Positions 25,677-33,681 of a stretch of 59,474 nt of DNA are shown here, piece by piece. Below the pieces are notes generated by a model, which was given only the letters and a program-made list of their open reading frames with translations, was not told where the DNA came from and searched no databases. Every line of letters begins with the position of its first letter. The stretch's first letter is position 1. Source of the DNA: Candidatus Methanovorans sp. (GTDB taxonomy: Archaea > Halobacteriota > Methanosarcinia > Methanosarcinales > Methanosarcinaceae). The stretch spans positions 1 to 59,474 of the forward strand of contig DQIP01000234.1 in the NCBI GenBank assembly GCA_020793565.1, given 5' to 3'. Both the position numbers and the translations under genes were made by a program.

Positions 25677-26858
25677 ATGTCAATGACAATAGGCCTTGCA
25701 GGCAAACCAAATTCAGGCAAATCCACATTTTTCAAAGCCACGACAATGTCGGATGTGGAGATTGCAAACTACCCGTTCACTACAATAAACGCCAACCGCG
25801 GTGTGGCTTATATACGCGCGGATTGTCCGTGCACAGAAACTGACAAAAAGTGCGGCAACTGTGACGATGGAATTCGTTTTGTACCCATCGAGATCATCGA
25901 TGTGGCAGGACTTGTGCCGGATGCCCACATGGGACGCGGGCTTGGAAATACGTTTCTTGATGAACTGCGGCAAGCACAGGCGATCATCCATGTGATCGAT
26001 GCATCAGGCGGAACTGATATCGAGGGCAACCCGGTTGATATCGGGAGCCATGACCCAATGGATGATGTGGATTTCTTAAACCATGAAATAACAATGTGGA
26101 TGGTCGGGATACTGAAACGCAATTGGACAAAACTGTCCCGAAAGATAAAGGCAGAAGGGCTCAAACTTGAATATGTTATCGCAGACCAACTTGCGGGTGC
26201 AGGCATTAATGATGTACAGGTTCATACGGCACAGAGGAACTGCAACCTGTTGACAGACCATGTGAAATGGGTTGACGATGACCTGATCAAACTCTGTGAT
26301 GCAATACGTATCATCAGTAAACCAATGATCATTGCCGCAAACAAGGCTGATATTGCGCCAAATGAGAACGTTCGGAATCTCACTGGCCTTAATATGATAG
26401 TGGTACCAACAAGCGCCGCAGCAGAATTAGCGCTCAGGTCAGCAACAAAAAGTGGTGCAATATCGTATATTCCCGGGGATTCGGATTTCACGATAGTCTC
26501 AGGTAAACTCTCAGGTGCACAGAAGACCGGTCTTGAAAATGTGCGCACATTCATCAAGAACACAGGTGGAAGCGGGATACAGGAATGCATCAACAAAGCA
26601 GTGTTCGAACTTCTCGATCTTATTGTCGTGTATCCTGTTGAAGATGAAGGAAAGTGGATCGATAAGAACGATCACATGTTGCCGGATGCATTCCTCATGA
26701 AAAAAGGGTCTACAGCGCATGATCTTGCATATATGGTACATTCGGATATCGGCGACAGGTTCCTGTATGCCGTGGATGGCAGGACAAAAATGCGCCTTGG
26801 TGAAAAACACGAACTTAACAACGGGGATGTTATCAAGATCGTCTCCACCGCAAAGTAA
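25677..26858 (+). CDS. YchF/Obg-family GTPase, archaeal type with TGS domain
   Basis: This is a cytoplasmic P-loop NTPase of the OBG/YchF class, 393 aa, thought to act on ribosomes or translation. G1 is GKPNSGKST near residue 7, the switch region is ANYPFTT, G3 is DVAGLVPDAHMGRGLG and G4 is NKAD. An archaeal cysteine insert, CPCTETDKKCGNCDDG, lies at about residues 45-60 and could bind zinc. The C-terminal TGS domain ends LNNGDVIKIVSTAK. ATGs at 25677 and 25683 are both possible; neither has a strong ribosome binding site, so a leaderless transcript is likely. It is transcribed away from the set 3 operon. Confidence 0.9.
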   Translation: MSMTIGLAGKPNSGKSTFFKATTMSDVEIANYPFTTINANRGVAYIRADCPCTETDKKCGNCDDGIRFVPIEIIDVAGLVPDAHMGRGLGNTFLDELRQAQAIIHVIDASGGTDIEGNPVDIGSHDPMDDVDFLNHEITMWMVGILKRNWTKLSRKIKAEGLKLEYVIADQLAGAGINDVQVHTAQRNCNLLTDHVKWVDDDLIKLCDAIRIISKPMIIAANKADIAPNENVRNLTGLNMIVVPTSAAAELALRSATKSGAISYIPGDSDFTIVSGKLSGAQKTGLENVRTFIKNTGGSGIQECINKAVFELLDLIVVYPVEDEGKWIDKNDHMLPDAFLMKKGSTAHDLAYMVHSDIGDRFLYAVDGRTKMRLGEKHELNNGDVIKIVSTAK

Positions 26859-26881
26859 GACATTTGCATTTTCAAGTCAGT

Positions 26882-27547
26882 ATGAATATGATCAATACAT
26901 TCTACGAGAAGTACCTATCAGTCCAGATCATAAAAGTACCCACTGGTATTCCGAAACATGTGACACTGGTGCTTGCGGAAAGCGACTTGCTGGATCCCGA
27001 TGGTACATCAAAATTAAGGTCATTCATAAACTGGTGTAAAAAACTGGGCATAAACATAATCAGTATCCATATTGGTATTCTTGATGCCAATAATGACCTC
27101 AAAAATAAAATGGTCATAAATTTAACTGATCGATTGCAAACTGTTTTTGCAAAACTTCCGAATGATATCGGATTTGAAATATATGATGTACATGGGAATT
27201 TAAAAGATGAACGCAAAGGTTCATCCCCAATGGTCTATCTTTTTGTAGGATTTAGCGGCAGGGATGAGATCACAAAAGCAGTGCAGTCCGTATTGATGGA
27301 TGTAAAATCCGGCAATATCAAACCGGATGCCATCGATGAGAGCGTAATCGAATCACATCTTATGGTCAGGCACGAACCAGATATTGTCATACGGGCAGGC
27401 GGGAAACACCTGTCAGATTTCCTGATATGGCAGTCCGTATATTCCGAACTGTATTTCACGGATGTTAACTGGTGCGATGTCAGGAACATAGACCTGCTAA
27501 GGATCATCCGTGATTATCAGAAACAACATCGCAGATTTGGAAAGTAG
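26882..27547 (+). CDS. Cis-prenyltransferase (UppS-like) homologue lacking the catalytic motif
   Basis: This 221-aa protein shares the second half of undecaprenyl/polyprenyl diphosphate synthases: PDIVIRAGGKHLSDFLIWQS and YSELYFTDVNW correspond to the substrate-binding region (usual form DLVIRTSGE, LSNFLLWQ, YSELYF). The N-terminal motif that carries the catalytic Asp (normally DGNGRWA) is replaced by LVLAESDLLDPDG, and the Arg/Gly-rich helix after it is absent. It may be a non-catalytic partner of a standard synthase, like the eukaryotic NgBR subunit, which is an analogy only. The start ATG at 26882 is chosen over a TTG at 26864. It lies 23 bases after the YchF gene. Confidence 0.75.
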   Translation: MNMINTFYEKYLSVQIIKVPTGIPKHVTLVLAESDLLDPDGTSKLRSFINWCKKLGINIISIHIGILDANNDLKNKMVINLTDRLQTVFAKLPNDIGFEIYDVHGNLKDERKGSSPMVYLFVGFSGRDEITKAVQSVLMDVKSGNIKPDAIDESVIESHLMVRHEPDIVIRAGGKHLSDFLIWQSVYSELYFTDVNWCDVRNIDLLRIIRDYQKQHRRFGK

Positions 27548-27744
27548 CAAGAGCATATTGTAACTTAAATACCCTTTAATATTGCGACTGTATCATCGTC
27601 GATGTAGTGACAGGTTTTCGATATCAACAATTGCGAACAGGTCATATTCAGTAATATTTCGTATAATATAAAGCAAAGCCTCATTTTATTCGATTTTCAT
27701 CCTGTTTTGAGCCTAAAATTTGAAAATCATTGTTTGGCAGGTTA

Positions 27745-27775
27745 TTTATACATAATAGGCTATGGAATTAAACGA
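27745..27775 (+). promoter_or_regulatory. TATA box and leaderless start for the zinc-ribbon gene
   Basis: TTTATA at 27745-27750 lies about 25 bases before the ATG at 27775, and no ribosome binding site is present. This spacing suggests transcription starting at or near the start codon. Confidence 0.5.
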
Positions 27776-28236
27776 TGCTAATTCCTAAATATGCAGTCAT
27801 AGCCTGTCCAAAATGCAGGACCCATGCCCAGATCATCGAGTACGGGAAAGCGACAACGAAATGCCAGAATTGCAGTGCTCTCCTCAAGGTAAAAAAACTC
27901 AGGGTATTACATACATCAGATATTCTTGAAGAGGCAATCTTGGCACGCACGCAATTGCAGGCACAGGTGCATGGCCAGGGTTTTGAATTGGGAAGTATGC
28001 CGGAAGGGGAATTTGTGGATAAACGACAAAAGTCCTTAACAGGACAAAAAAAGAGTGCACAAAAGATCATTCTTGATCTCCTGCGATCTGAAGATGGTAC
28101 GCTGGAAATTGAAGTTTTGAAAATCCGCGCACTGGATAATGATGTGGATGCTGAAAGGTTTGAGAAAATACTAGAGGTTTTGCTTCAGGGGGGAGATGTA
28201 TATTCTCCGGCGGTCGGGTATGTGTGCCTTGTTTGA
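27775..28236 (+). CDS. Zinc-ribbon / winged-helix protein (DUF5817-like)
   Basis: This is a small archaeal protein of 153 aa. An N-terminal zinc ribbon uses CPKC (residues 11-14) and CQNC (30-33). A middle linker with a charged helix follows (LEEAILARTQLQAQV). The C-terminal 65 residues look like a winged helix: QKIILDLLRSEDGTLEIEVL, then RFEKILEVLLQGGDVYSPAVGYV. From memory this matches the DUF5817 group of halophilic and methanogenic archaea, with a nucleic-acid-binding role expected but unproven. It is monocistronic. Confidence 0.7.
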   Translation: MLIPKYAVIACPKCRTHAQIIEYGKATTKCQNCSALLKVKKLRVLHTSDILEEAILARTQLQAQVHGQGFELGSMPEGEFVDKRQKSLTGQKKSAQKIILDLLRSEDGTLEIEVLKIRALDNDVDAERFEKILEVLLQGGDVYSPAVGYVCLV

Positions 28237-28422
28237 TCTGCTGTTGTTTATTTAATTGTTTTTCGCCCTTTACATATCGGTTTACAGCAGTTATTCTTTC
28301 TTTTTTGCCAGTGTCCATGATGCATCACAAAAAATACATTAAGCAAGATAGGTATCAAAAGTGTTCACGATGTGTTGAGCCTTCCAGTTAAGTGAACATT
28401 GATGGAATGGACCCATACTGCA

Positions 28423-28866
28423 CTATATGATCATTATCCACACTCTTTCGGTTGAAGGTGTGAAAATTTCATCTGTTTGCGGTTCTACATACCTGACTTC
28501 ATTATTTTCATTTATGAAGAAATTCCATGCATGTGCTTCATTGTTGTTGGGCTTATTTCCCCACACCATACCAAAAGCCCCTTCCGGATACCATGTACTC
28601 ACCTCACCCATTAATTCGTAACAGAAATCATCACAATCATGAAACTCTGTTATGTATTTCCTATTACTCACCGGGTTTTTACTTAAAAAGTCTATAAGAT
28701 TATTTGTATCGATCAATTTGAATATCCCGTCGCCTATCCATTGATTGCCCGTATTACATTCTTTCAAGATTTCCTTCACTTTCTCGCCAGATATTTCCGG
28801 CATATCCTTAATTGACACGGATCTTGGCTTTCTGAAAATGTCCCATAGTATATCTAAAAGTCCCAT
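28423..28866 (-). CDS. Small putative papain/transglutaminase-fold protein
   Basis: This is a 147-aa soluble protein of no certain family. Its C-terminal half has FHDCDDFCYELMGEVSTWYP, then NNNEAHAWNFFINENNEV and VEPQTDEIF. A Cys followed by a His in an HAWNF context and a downstream acidic residue is the order of a papain-like Cys-His-Asp/Glu triad, as in the C-terminal domain of MOA-type agglutinins. Enzymatic activity is inference. AAAGGTG precedes the start. Its promoter region runs into the left inverted repeat of the DUF1670 element, so the insertion may have changed its expression. Confidence 0.6.
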   Translation of the reverse strand: MGLLDILWDIFRKPRSVSIKDMPEISGEKVKEILKECNTGNQWIGDGIFKLIDTNNLIDFLSKNPVSNRKYITEFHDCDDFCYELMGEVSTWYPEGAFGMVWGNKPNNNEAHAWNFFINENNEVRYVEPQTDEIFTPSTERVWIMII

Positions 28867-28901
28867 AATAACACCTTTCTTTTCATTTATTCTAATTTAC
28901 T

Positions 28902-28924
28902 ATACTCCCATTTGACCCATAGGT
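28902..28924 (+). repeat. Left terminal inverted repeat of the DUF1670 element
   Basis: It begins ATACTCCCATTTGACC and ends CATAGGT. It pairs with 30564-30586, with one mismatch (C against T in the ACCYATAGGT part). The inner ten bases are close to a palindrome. Confidence 0.75.
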
Positions 28925-28954
28925 CTCCACACTTGCCGTAATTCATCACATTCA

Positions 28955-29698
28955 TTAATCTTCCTCCTCATTTAAAATATTTATGTATTCTTCTACAAGA
29001 GACCTACTCATCTCTAATACTTGGGCAATTTCATCACTGTTCATGGTCTTGCTTAGTTTTTCCACCTTCTTATATGCCTTAATATACCGGTCACATGCTT
29101 GTTCCGTGTGATTTGTCATCCTTGAAATATCAGGAGTCTGATATCCATTCTTGTACAATTTGAGGATAATTTTCTTGTGAGTAATTGCACGTCCAATATC
29201 ATGAATAATTCCCCGAGTGGGCAACACTTCACCTGTTCGTTTCATGTAATTCCTTGCGTAGCGACTTATGGTGTTTATAGTGGAATGAAGCAGAAATGCC
29301 ACATCATCATGCGTAATTAGTACATCTTGTTCATATGCCTCCTTAAACAGCCTCGCAACCTTCATTTCTTTGATCTCTTTACCAGTGTGTCCAGCATTCT
29401 TCATATCTATATCATCTTTAGAGATTAACGTCAGAACAACCGGCGTGAGTGGAGTATTTTTGCTATTTTTACCATAATTCGGTTTTTCCAGAATTTTAAC
29501 TCCAAACCACATTATCTGTCCTACGTCCAATTGCCATGGTTCTCGATAGCATTTTTCCACCAAATCAACAAGATCAGAAACAAACAGGTTCTGTATTTTC
29601 TCGCCAGTTATGAACTGGTAATCTTTCTGGATCAAAGTAAGAATCGAACCCTGCAGAGAGTTAGTTACCTTTGCCTCAATCATAGGGGGAACCTTCAT
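28955..29698 (-). CDS. DUF1670-family helix-turn-helix protein, second of pair
   Basis: This 247-aa protein is related to the one encoded just upstream. The N-terminal 90 residues form an unassigned domain. Then come three helix-turn-helix-like units: LITHDDVAFLLHSTINTISR, a central block LPTRGIIHDIGRAITHKK with LKLYKNGYQTPDIS and HTEQACDRYIKAY, and MNSDEIAQVLEMSRSLVEEY. The central block is shared almost word for word with 29695-30525. I recall this block as DUF1670, a family of unknown function in archaea and some bacteria. The start overlaps the upstream stop (ATGA at 29695-29698), so the two are made together. Confidence 0.7.
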   Translation of the reverse strand: MKVPPMIEAKVTNSLQGSILTLIQKDYQFITGEKIQNLFVSDLVDLVEKCYREPWQLDVGQIMWFGVKILEKPNYGKNSKNTPLTPVVLTLISKDDIDMKNAGHTGKEIKEMKVARLFKEAYEQDVLITHDDVAFLLHSTINTISRYARNYMKRTGEVLPTRGIIHDIGRAITHKKIILKLYKNGYQTPDISRMTNHTEQACDRYIKAYKKVEKLSKTMNSDEIAQVLEMSRSLVEEYINILNEEED

Positions 29699-30525
29699 TT
29701 CTTTGATCCTCCTGAATTGTTTATGAGAGTTGGTTCCTTGTTTATTTCGTGTGTCGTTTTTTTTCGGAATATATTCCTAAGTTGAGTTAGTCGCTCCTGA
29801 TAATCAGGCGTAGAATAGATTTCAATCAGGTCTTTGTATTCCTGAATTGTCTTGTCTGAAAGTCCGGTGATGATCCTGAGTTCTGTGTCATTGAAACCTT
29901 CGTCTGTTAGTACAAGCATTCTGCTAAAATCTTTTACGTACCGCATGATAGCTGCACCGGTATGTTTGGTATTTCTCTCGATCTCGGTATATTCATAACC
30001 TTTGAGATAGAGTTCCAGTATCCGCTTTTTGTGGCTCACTCCTGGACCGATGTCTTTCCATTTTCCTCTGGTTGGTATCAACTTGTCCTTGTTTTCCAAC
30101 TCTGTTATATGTCGCATAATGGTCTTTGTGCTTTCACCGAGAAGGATGGCCATATCTGCCTGCGTCAGTAGAGTACCCTGTACATATGCTTCGTTACTTA
30201 GGCGGGTGATTCGCTTATCTAACAGATCCTGCTGGTTCTTGACTGTGCAATCGTCTCCTTCGTAAAGGGTTAGCCTAACTGGAATTAAGTGCATTTCTTC
30301 TACTGGTACACCAGGGGGAACATCTCTGGAAACGGCGGAGAAGATAATCTGACCTTCTTTTCGTTGGCTGCTAAAATACAGGTCGAAATAAGAGTTAAAG
30401 AGCTCTGACAGTGTTCGACAGATTATACGGGGGAATGAATAGTCTCGCCGTATCTCATTATAAATCTGTGTTTGAATTCGACGATTAAAGGTTGATAGAT
30501 ATTCTTTCGAGATTTCCAGGGACAT
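29695..30525 (-). CDS. DUF1670-family helix-turn-helix protein, first of pair
   Basis: This 276-aa protein has an N-terminal domain (LEISKEYLSTFNRRIQTQIY) and then LLTQADMAILLGESTKTIMR, the signature block LIPTRGKWKDIGPGVSHKK with LELYLKGYEYTEIE and HTGAAIMRYVKDF, and FNDTELRIITGLSDKTIQEY. Each block resembles a helix-turn-helix. The open frame reaches 30576 across the inverted repeat, but GGTGAT at the proper distance fixes the ATG at 30525. The function is unknown; DNA binding is likely, and a role in transposition is suggested by the flanking inverted repeats. Confidence 0.7.
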   Translation of the reverse strand: MSLEISKEYLSTFNRRIQTQIYNEIRRDYSFPRIICRTLSELFNSYFDLYFSSQRKEGQIIFSAVSRDVPPGVPVEEMHLIPVRLTLYEGDDCTVKNQQDLLDKRITRLSNEAYVQGTLLTQADMAILLGESTKTIMRHITELENKDKLIPTRGKWKDIGPGVSHKKRILELYLKGYEYTEIERNTKHTGAAIMRYVKDFSRMLVLTDEGFNDTELRIITGLSDKTIQEYKDLIEIYSTPDYQERLTQLRNIFRKKTTHEINKEPTLINNSGGSKK

Positions 30526-30563
30526 TGTTATCACCGATGCTGTTTTGGTGACAAGGTAGGTTA

Positions 30564-30586
30564 ACCTATAGGTCAAATGGGAGTAT
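30564..30586 (-). repeat. Right terminal inverted repeat of the DUF1670 element
   Basis: On the minus strand it begins ATACTCCCATTTGACC and ends TATAGGT. It contains the palindrome ACCTATAGGT, with GGTTAACC next to it, and lies 39 bases upstream of the first DUF1670 start. It could serve both as an end and as the operon promoter/operator. Confidence 0.75.
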
Positions 30587-30657
30587 TTGGGAAAGAAACA
30601 CTCGATGCAGATGAATTGAAAATAATTGTAGAAAAATCAAGGTCAATGTCTGGTTAA
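30577..30657 (+). pseudogene. Truncated C-terminal fragment of a probable antitoxin
   Basis: Immediately outside the right inverted repeat, a frame reads GKETLDADELKIIVEKSR and SMSG before TAA, five bases ahead of the PIN toxin start. The charged, helical tail, phase and position fit the C-terminal tail of a VapB-type antitoxin. An ATG in the repeat gives a 26-codon frame, but no N-terminal DNA-binding domain exists on either side of the element. Truncation by the insertion is the simplest reading. Confidence 0.4.
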
Positions 30658-30662
30658 TAAAT

Positions 30663-31157
30663 ATGGTAAATAAGTTGATCAAATTTGATGATGAAGAAAT
30701 ATTCATCGATGCAAACATATTCATTTATTTTTTTAGATTGCACTCAAAGTATAGCGAATCTAGTAAAAAATTCTTGTCCAACTTAATTGATGGAAAATTC
30801 AAAGGATTTACAACAACACTTGTTCTCGAAGAAGTTGCATACGCATTGTTAATTCGTTCAGTTTCTGATGATTTCGACCAACACCCGATCGAAGTCATAA
30901 GAGAGACTCCTGAAGTAATAGGTAAATACAGTGACAGGTTGCATTATGCAATAAATATCATATTGAGTATGGATAACCTGGCGTTTCTTGACACGCCAGT
31001 TGAGCAATTGTATTCGATGACACTGGAGATGCGTCATGGATTATTGACTCGTAATGCCCTCTATCTTGCGGCAATTAAAGAAAATAACATTAAAAACATT
31101 GCAAGTTATGATGGCGATTTCGATCGTGTAGATTCGATTGTAAGATGGGGATATTGA
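30663..31157 (+). CDS. vapC: PIN-domain ribonuclease toxin, VapC type
   Basis: This is a 164-aa PIN-domain protein. Acidic catalytic positions are visible: Asp in FIDANIFIYFF (about residue 16), Glu in TLVLEEVAYALL, Asp in LDTPVEQLYS or MRHGLLTRNALYLAA, and the final Asp in IASYDGDFDRVD. It is about 30 residues longer than minimal VapC, owing to a helical insert (RSVSDDFDQHPIEVIRETPE). The expected product is an RNA-cleaving toxin inhibited by an upstream antitoxin, which here appears truncated by the DUF1670 element. If so, the toxin is silent, weakened, or controlled in trans. Confidence 0.8.
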   Translation: MVNKLIKFDDEEIFIDANIFIYFFRLHSKYSESSKKFLSNLIDGKFKGFTTTLVLEEVAYALLIRSVSDDFDQHPIEVIRETPEVIGKYSDRLHYAINIILSMDNLAFLDTPVEQLYSMTLEMRHGLLTRNALYLAAIKENNIKNIASYDGDFDRVDSIVRWGY

Positions 31158-31210
31158 ATGGCAGTAGTTCACTGATTTCTGGTTAAAAATCACATAAACA
31201 ACATCAATCT

Positions 31211-31246
31211 ACATATTTATGTGGCAGCAATGCTGCAGCTATATGT
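31211..31246 (+). terminator. Stem-loop downstream of the PIN gene
   Basis: ACATAT...ATATGT (31211-31216 / 31241-31246) encloses GCAGC-AAT-GCTGC (31224-31236). It lies 54 bases after the PIN stop and may mark the 3' end of that transcript. Confidence 0.4.
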
Positions 31247-31403
31247 ATTTCACATCAGGAAATGTAGTTTCCAACTCATGATTATAATTAAAGCCAAACG
31301 ATTGTGCCAAACTTCCGGGCAAATCATTGCCGCAAAGCCTAAAGTGCAGCAGAAACATTAGTAAATAATTAAAGAAAATACATATTAAAATCGGTGATTC
31401 AAA

Positions 31404-32744
31404 ATGGCATTTTTCGGGACAAACGGGGTAAGGGGCATTGCTAACGAATACATCACACCACAACTTGCGGTCGATGTTGCAAAGAGTCTTGGCACATACA
31501 TGGGGTCAAAAGGAACGATCGCGATCGGACGCGATACACGTATGTCCGGGGACATGCTCAAATCAGCCGCGATCGCCGGGGCACTGTCCGCAGGACTTAC
31601 GGTCATTGACCTGGGTATCGCGCCGGTGCCGGCTGTGCAGTACTATGTTCGTGACCATGCTGACGCAGGAATGATGATAACAGCATCCCACAACCCGCGG
31701 GAGTATAACGGGATCAAGTTAATAGCAGGGGATGGCAGTGAGTTCTCGCGTGAGGGTGAGAGCGAGGTCGAAAAGATATACTATTCCAAACAGTTCGCAT
31801 CCGCAAACTGGGATAAGACCGGGGACCTGCGAACAGCCAGTGACGCAAATGAGTATTATATACAGGGGATCATCAATCACGTGGATGCACAGGCCATCCG
31901 GGAAAAACGTTTCAAGGTGGTAACAGATACCGGATGCGGTGCAGGTTCCATCACCCTGCCGTTCTTGCTTCGAAGGCTCGGATGCGAGGTTATAACCATT
32001 AATGCACAACTTGACGGCACATTCCCCTGGCGCAACCCCGAACCGACGCCGGATGTGTTAACAGAACTTGCGGACATTGTCCGGACAACCGGTGCAGACA
32101 TGGGCGTCGCACAGGATGGAGATGCTGACCGTGCCGTGTTCGTTGACGAGAATGGCGATTTCATTGACGATGAAGTACTACTCGCCATGATGGCGAAATA
32201 TGTACTAACCCGCAATAAAGGCATTATTGTAACACCTGTAAGTTCATCCCGGTGCATGGCGGATATCGCAGAAGAGGCAGGCGTTGAACTTATCCTGACT
32301 GCGGTCGGCTCCATCAATGTGGCACGGAAGATGATGGAAACCGATGCCGTATTTGGCGGAGAGGGCAACGGCGGTCTGATATTCCCGGAGCACCAGTACT
32401 GCCGTGACGGGGGTATGGCATGTGCAAAACTACTGGAAATAATAGCAGCAGGCACGACCCTGTCAGAGTTCGCCAGAAGCGTACCTGAGTATTTTAATTC
32501 CAAGACAAAAACGTGTTGTGATGACCTTACGGCAATCATGGAACGTGTAAAAGCAGACGTTTTGGATGGGAACGCGGAAGTTGACACAACGGACGGTATC
32601 AAGATATGGTACGACGACGGTTGGGTACTTATCCGGCCATCCGGCACCGAGCCGATCATTCGGATATTTGCCGAATCAAAAACAAAAGCAAAAGCAGAAG
32701 AACTGATGTTGGGGGGATTGGAGTTGGTTGAGAAATGCAAATGA
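31404..32744 (+). CDS. glmM: Phosphoglucosamine mutase
   Basis: This is an alpha-D-phosphohexomutase superfamily enzyme, 446 aa, interconverting glucosamine-6-phosphate and glucosamine-1-phosphate for UDP-GlcNAc. The start FFGTNGVRG is typical of GlmM. The catalytic phosphoserine loop is TASHNP at about residues 93-98, the Mg-binding loop is DGDADR, the sugar-binding loop is GGEGNGG, and the phosphate-binding tail is RPSGTEPIIRI. GGTGATT precedes the ATG. Phosphomannomutase activity cannot be excluded from sequence alone. It is monocistronic. Confidence 0.9.
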   Translation: MAFFGTNGVRGIANEYITPQLAVDVAKSLGTYMGSKGTIAIGRDTRMSGDMLKSAAIAGALSAGLTVIDLGIAPVPAVQYYVRDHADAGMMITASHNPREYNGIKLIAGDGSEFSREGESEVEKIYYSKQFASANWDKTGDLRTASDANEYYIQGIINHVDAQAIREKRFKVVTDTGCGAGSITLPFLLRRLGCEVITINAQLDGTFPWRNPEPTPDVLTELADIVRTTGADMGVAQDGDADRAVFVDENGDFIDDEVLLAMMAKYVLTRNKGIIVTPVSSSRCMADIAEEAGVELILTAVGSINVARKMMETDAVFGGEGNGGLIFPEHQYCRDGGMACAKLLEIIAAGTTLSEFARSVPEYFNSKTKTCCDDLTAIMERVKADVLDGNAEVDTTDGIKIWYDDGWVLIRPSGTEPIIRIFAESKTKAKAEELMLGGLELVEKCK

Positions 32745-32782
32745 CGGGGATATCATTTTAACCACCACTATTCTCACACAAA

Positions 32783-33379
32783 CTACGCCTTCCCACGCGA
32801 CTCTCCGCAAACAACGCCTGTAGCGATCAAATGCGCGACCCGTATCGGCTCGGGGACATTACTACGGGTAGATGACAGTTGCACGATCCTGCGTGCATTG
32901 TCCATGTCAATACCGGCGCACTGTATGTATATCGGATTGGAAGCATCCTTTGTAACAACTCGCATGATCCTGCCTGCACGCCGAATTATATTAAGTCTTT
33001 CCTGTGATTCGGGGAGATTCCAAAGCGCAGCCTTGATATTTCCAAAATCTGGACATGCGCGCATGATAACGATTACAGGCAATCCTGTCTTTTTATGGAT
33101 ATGCACAATATCGACCGGGTTAAAACCGCCATAGGTTACTCCGTCAAGCATGACCACACGTATCTGACCATAATGCTTGGTAGAGGTTATCATCTCAATA
33201 ATAATATCTGTGGCATCCATCCCATCGCGCGTGATCACGGAGCGCAGCACACCATCAAGCCATTCTCCGCCGCGAAAGACCGCACCGATTATTATGATCT
33301 TATCACTGGTGAGTGCAGAATCGTCTATCCCGAGTATCCGGATCTCTGGTTTTATGTGGAATCTGGAGGTCACGATCAA
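32783..33379 (-). CDS. DUF99 family protein (endonuclease V-like fold)
   Basis: This is a 198-aa archaeal protein. Family marks are ILGIDDSAL near the N-terminus, VFRGGEWLDGVLRS, IRVVMLDGVTYGGFNPVDI, and the terminal PEPIRVAHLIATGVV. The acidic residues in GIDDS and MLDGVT lie where endonuclease V holds its metals, so a nucleic-acid role is suggested for the family. It converges on glmM with a 38-base gap. No operon partner. Confidence 0.85.
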   Translation of the reverse strand: MIVTSRFHIKPEIRILGIDDSALTSDKIIIIGAVFRGGEWLDGVLRSVITRDGMDATDIIIEMITSTKHYGQIRVVMLDGVTYGGFNPVDIVHIHKKTGLPVIVIMRACPDFGNIKAALWNLPESQERLNIIRRAGRIMRVVTKDASNPIYIQCAGIDMDNARRIVQLSSTRSNVPEPIRVAHLIATGVVCGESRGKA

Positions 33380-33681
33380 ATATTAGTCGGAAAAGTACTT
33401 AACCAGAGTGATTTTTATTTTTTGGTTGGACAGGTCGAAGTAATTTATCAAGAATTTACCCCTTCTAACAAAAAACTCTACAACGAACTTCAACCCGACC
33501 AGTACAAAGTCTTAATCGCCAAATACAGGGAATTACGCCACCTGATAATGGAGATAATCGCAACAAAATAGTATTGCTTACAATAATATACACATGTTAT
33601 CCAGTACACTAGATAAAAAAGATAGCATTTCATCGAGTATAGTCGAAATGTATAAAAGCATGTGGCACCATATTACTCCCA

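Larger units (their letters stand above)
28902..30586 (-). mobile_element. Putative insertion element with two DUF1670 genes and 23-bp inverted ends
   Basis: This 1,685-bp unit is bounded by 23-bp inverted repeats that differ at one base (28902-28924 and 30564-30586; outer end ATACTCCCATTTGACC on each side). Between them lie only the two overlapping DUF1670 genes, starting 39 bases inside the right end and stopping 31 bases inside the left end. That compactness is typical of insertion sequences. No clear target duplication is visible, and no DDE, HUH or tyrosine-recombinase motif is recognisable. The alternative is that the repeats are operators bound by the helix-turn-helix products. Confidence 0.6.

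Noticed and set aside
33095-33571. 158-codon plus-strand frame
   Set aside because: Its first two thirds are antisense to the DUF99 gene. The last 190 bases look somewhat protein-like but have no own start codon or ribosome binding site, so I leave it out.
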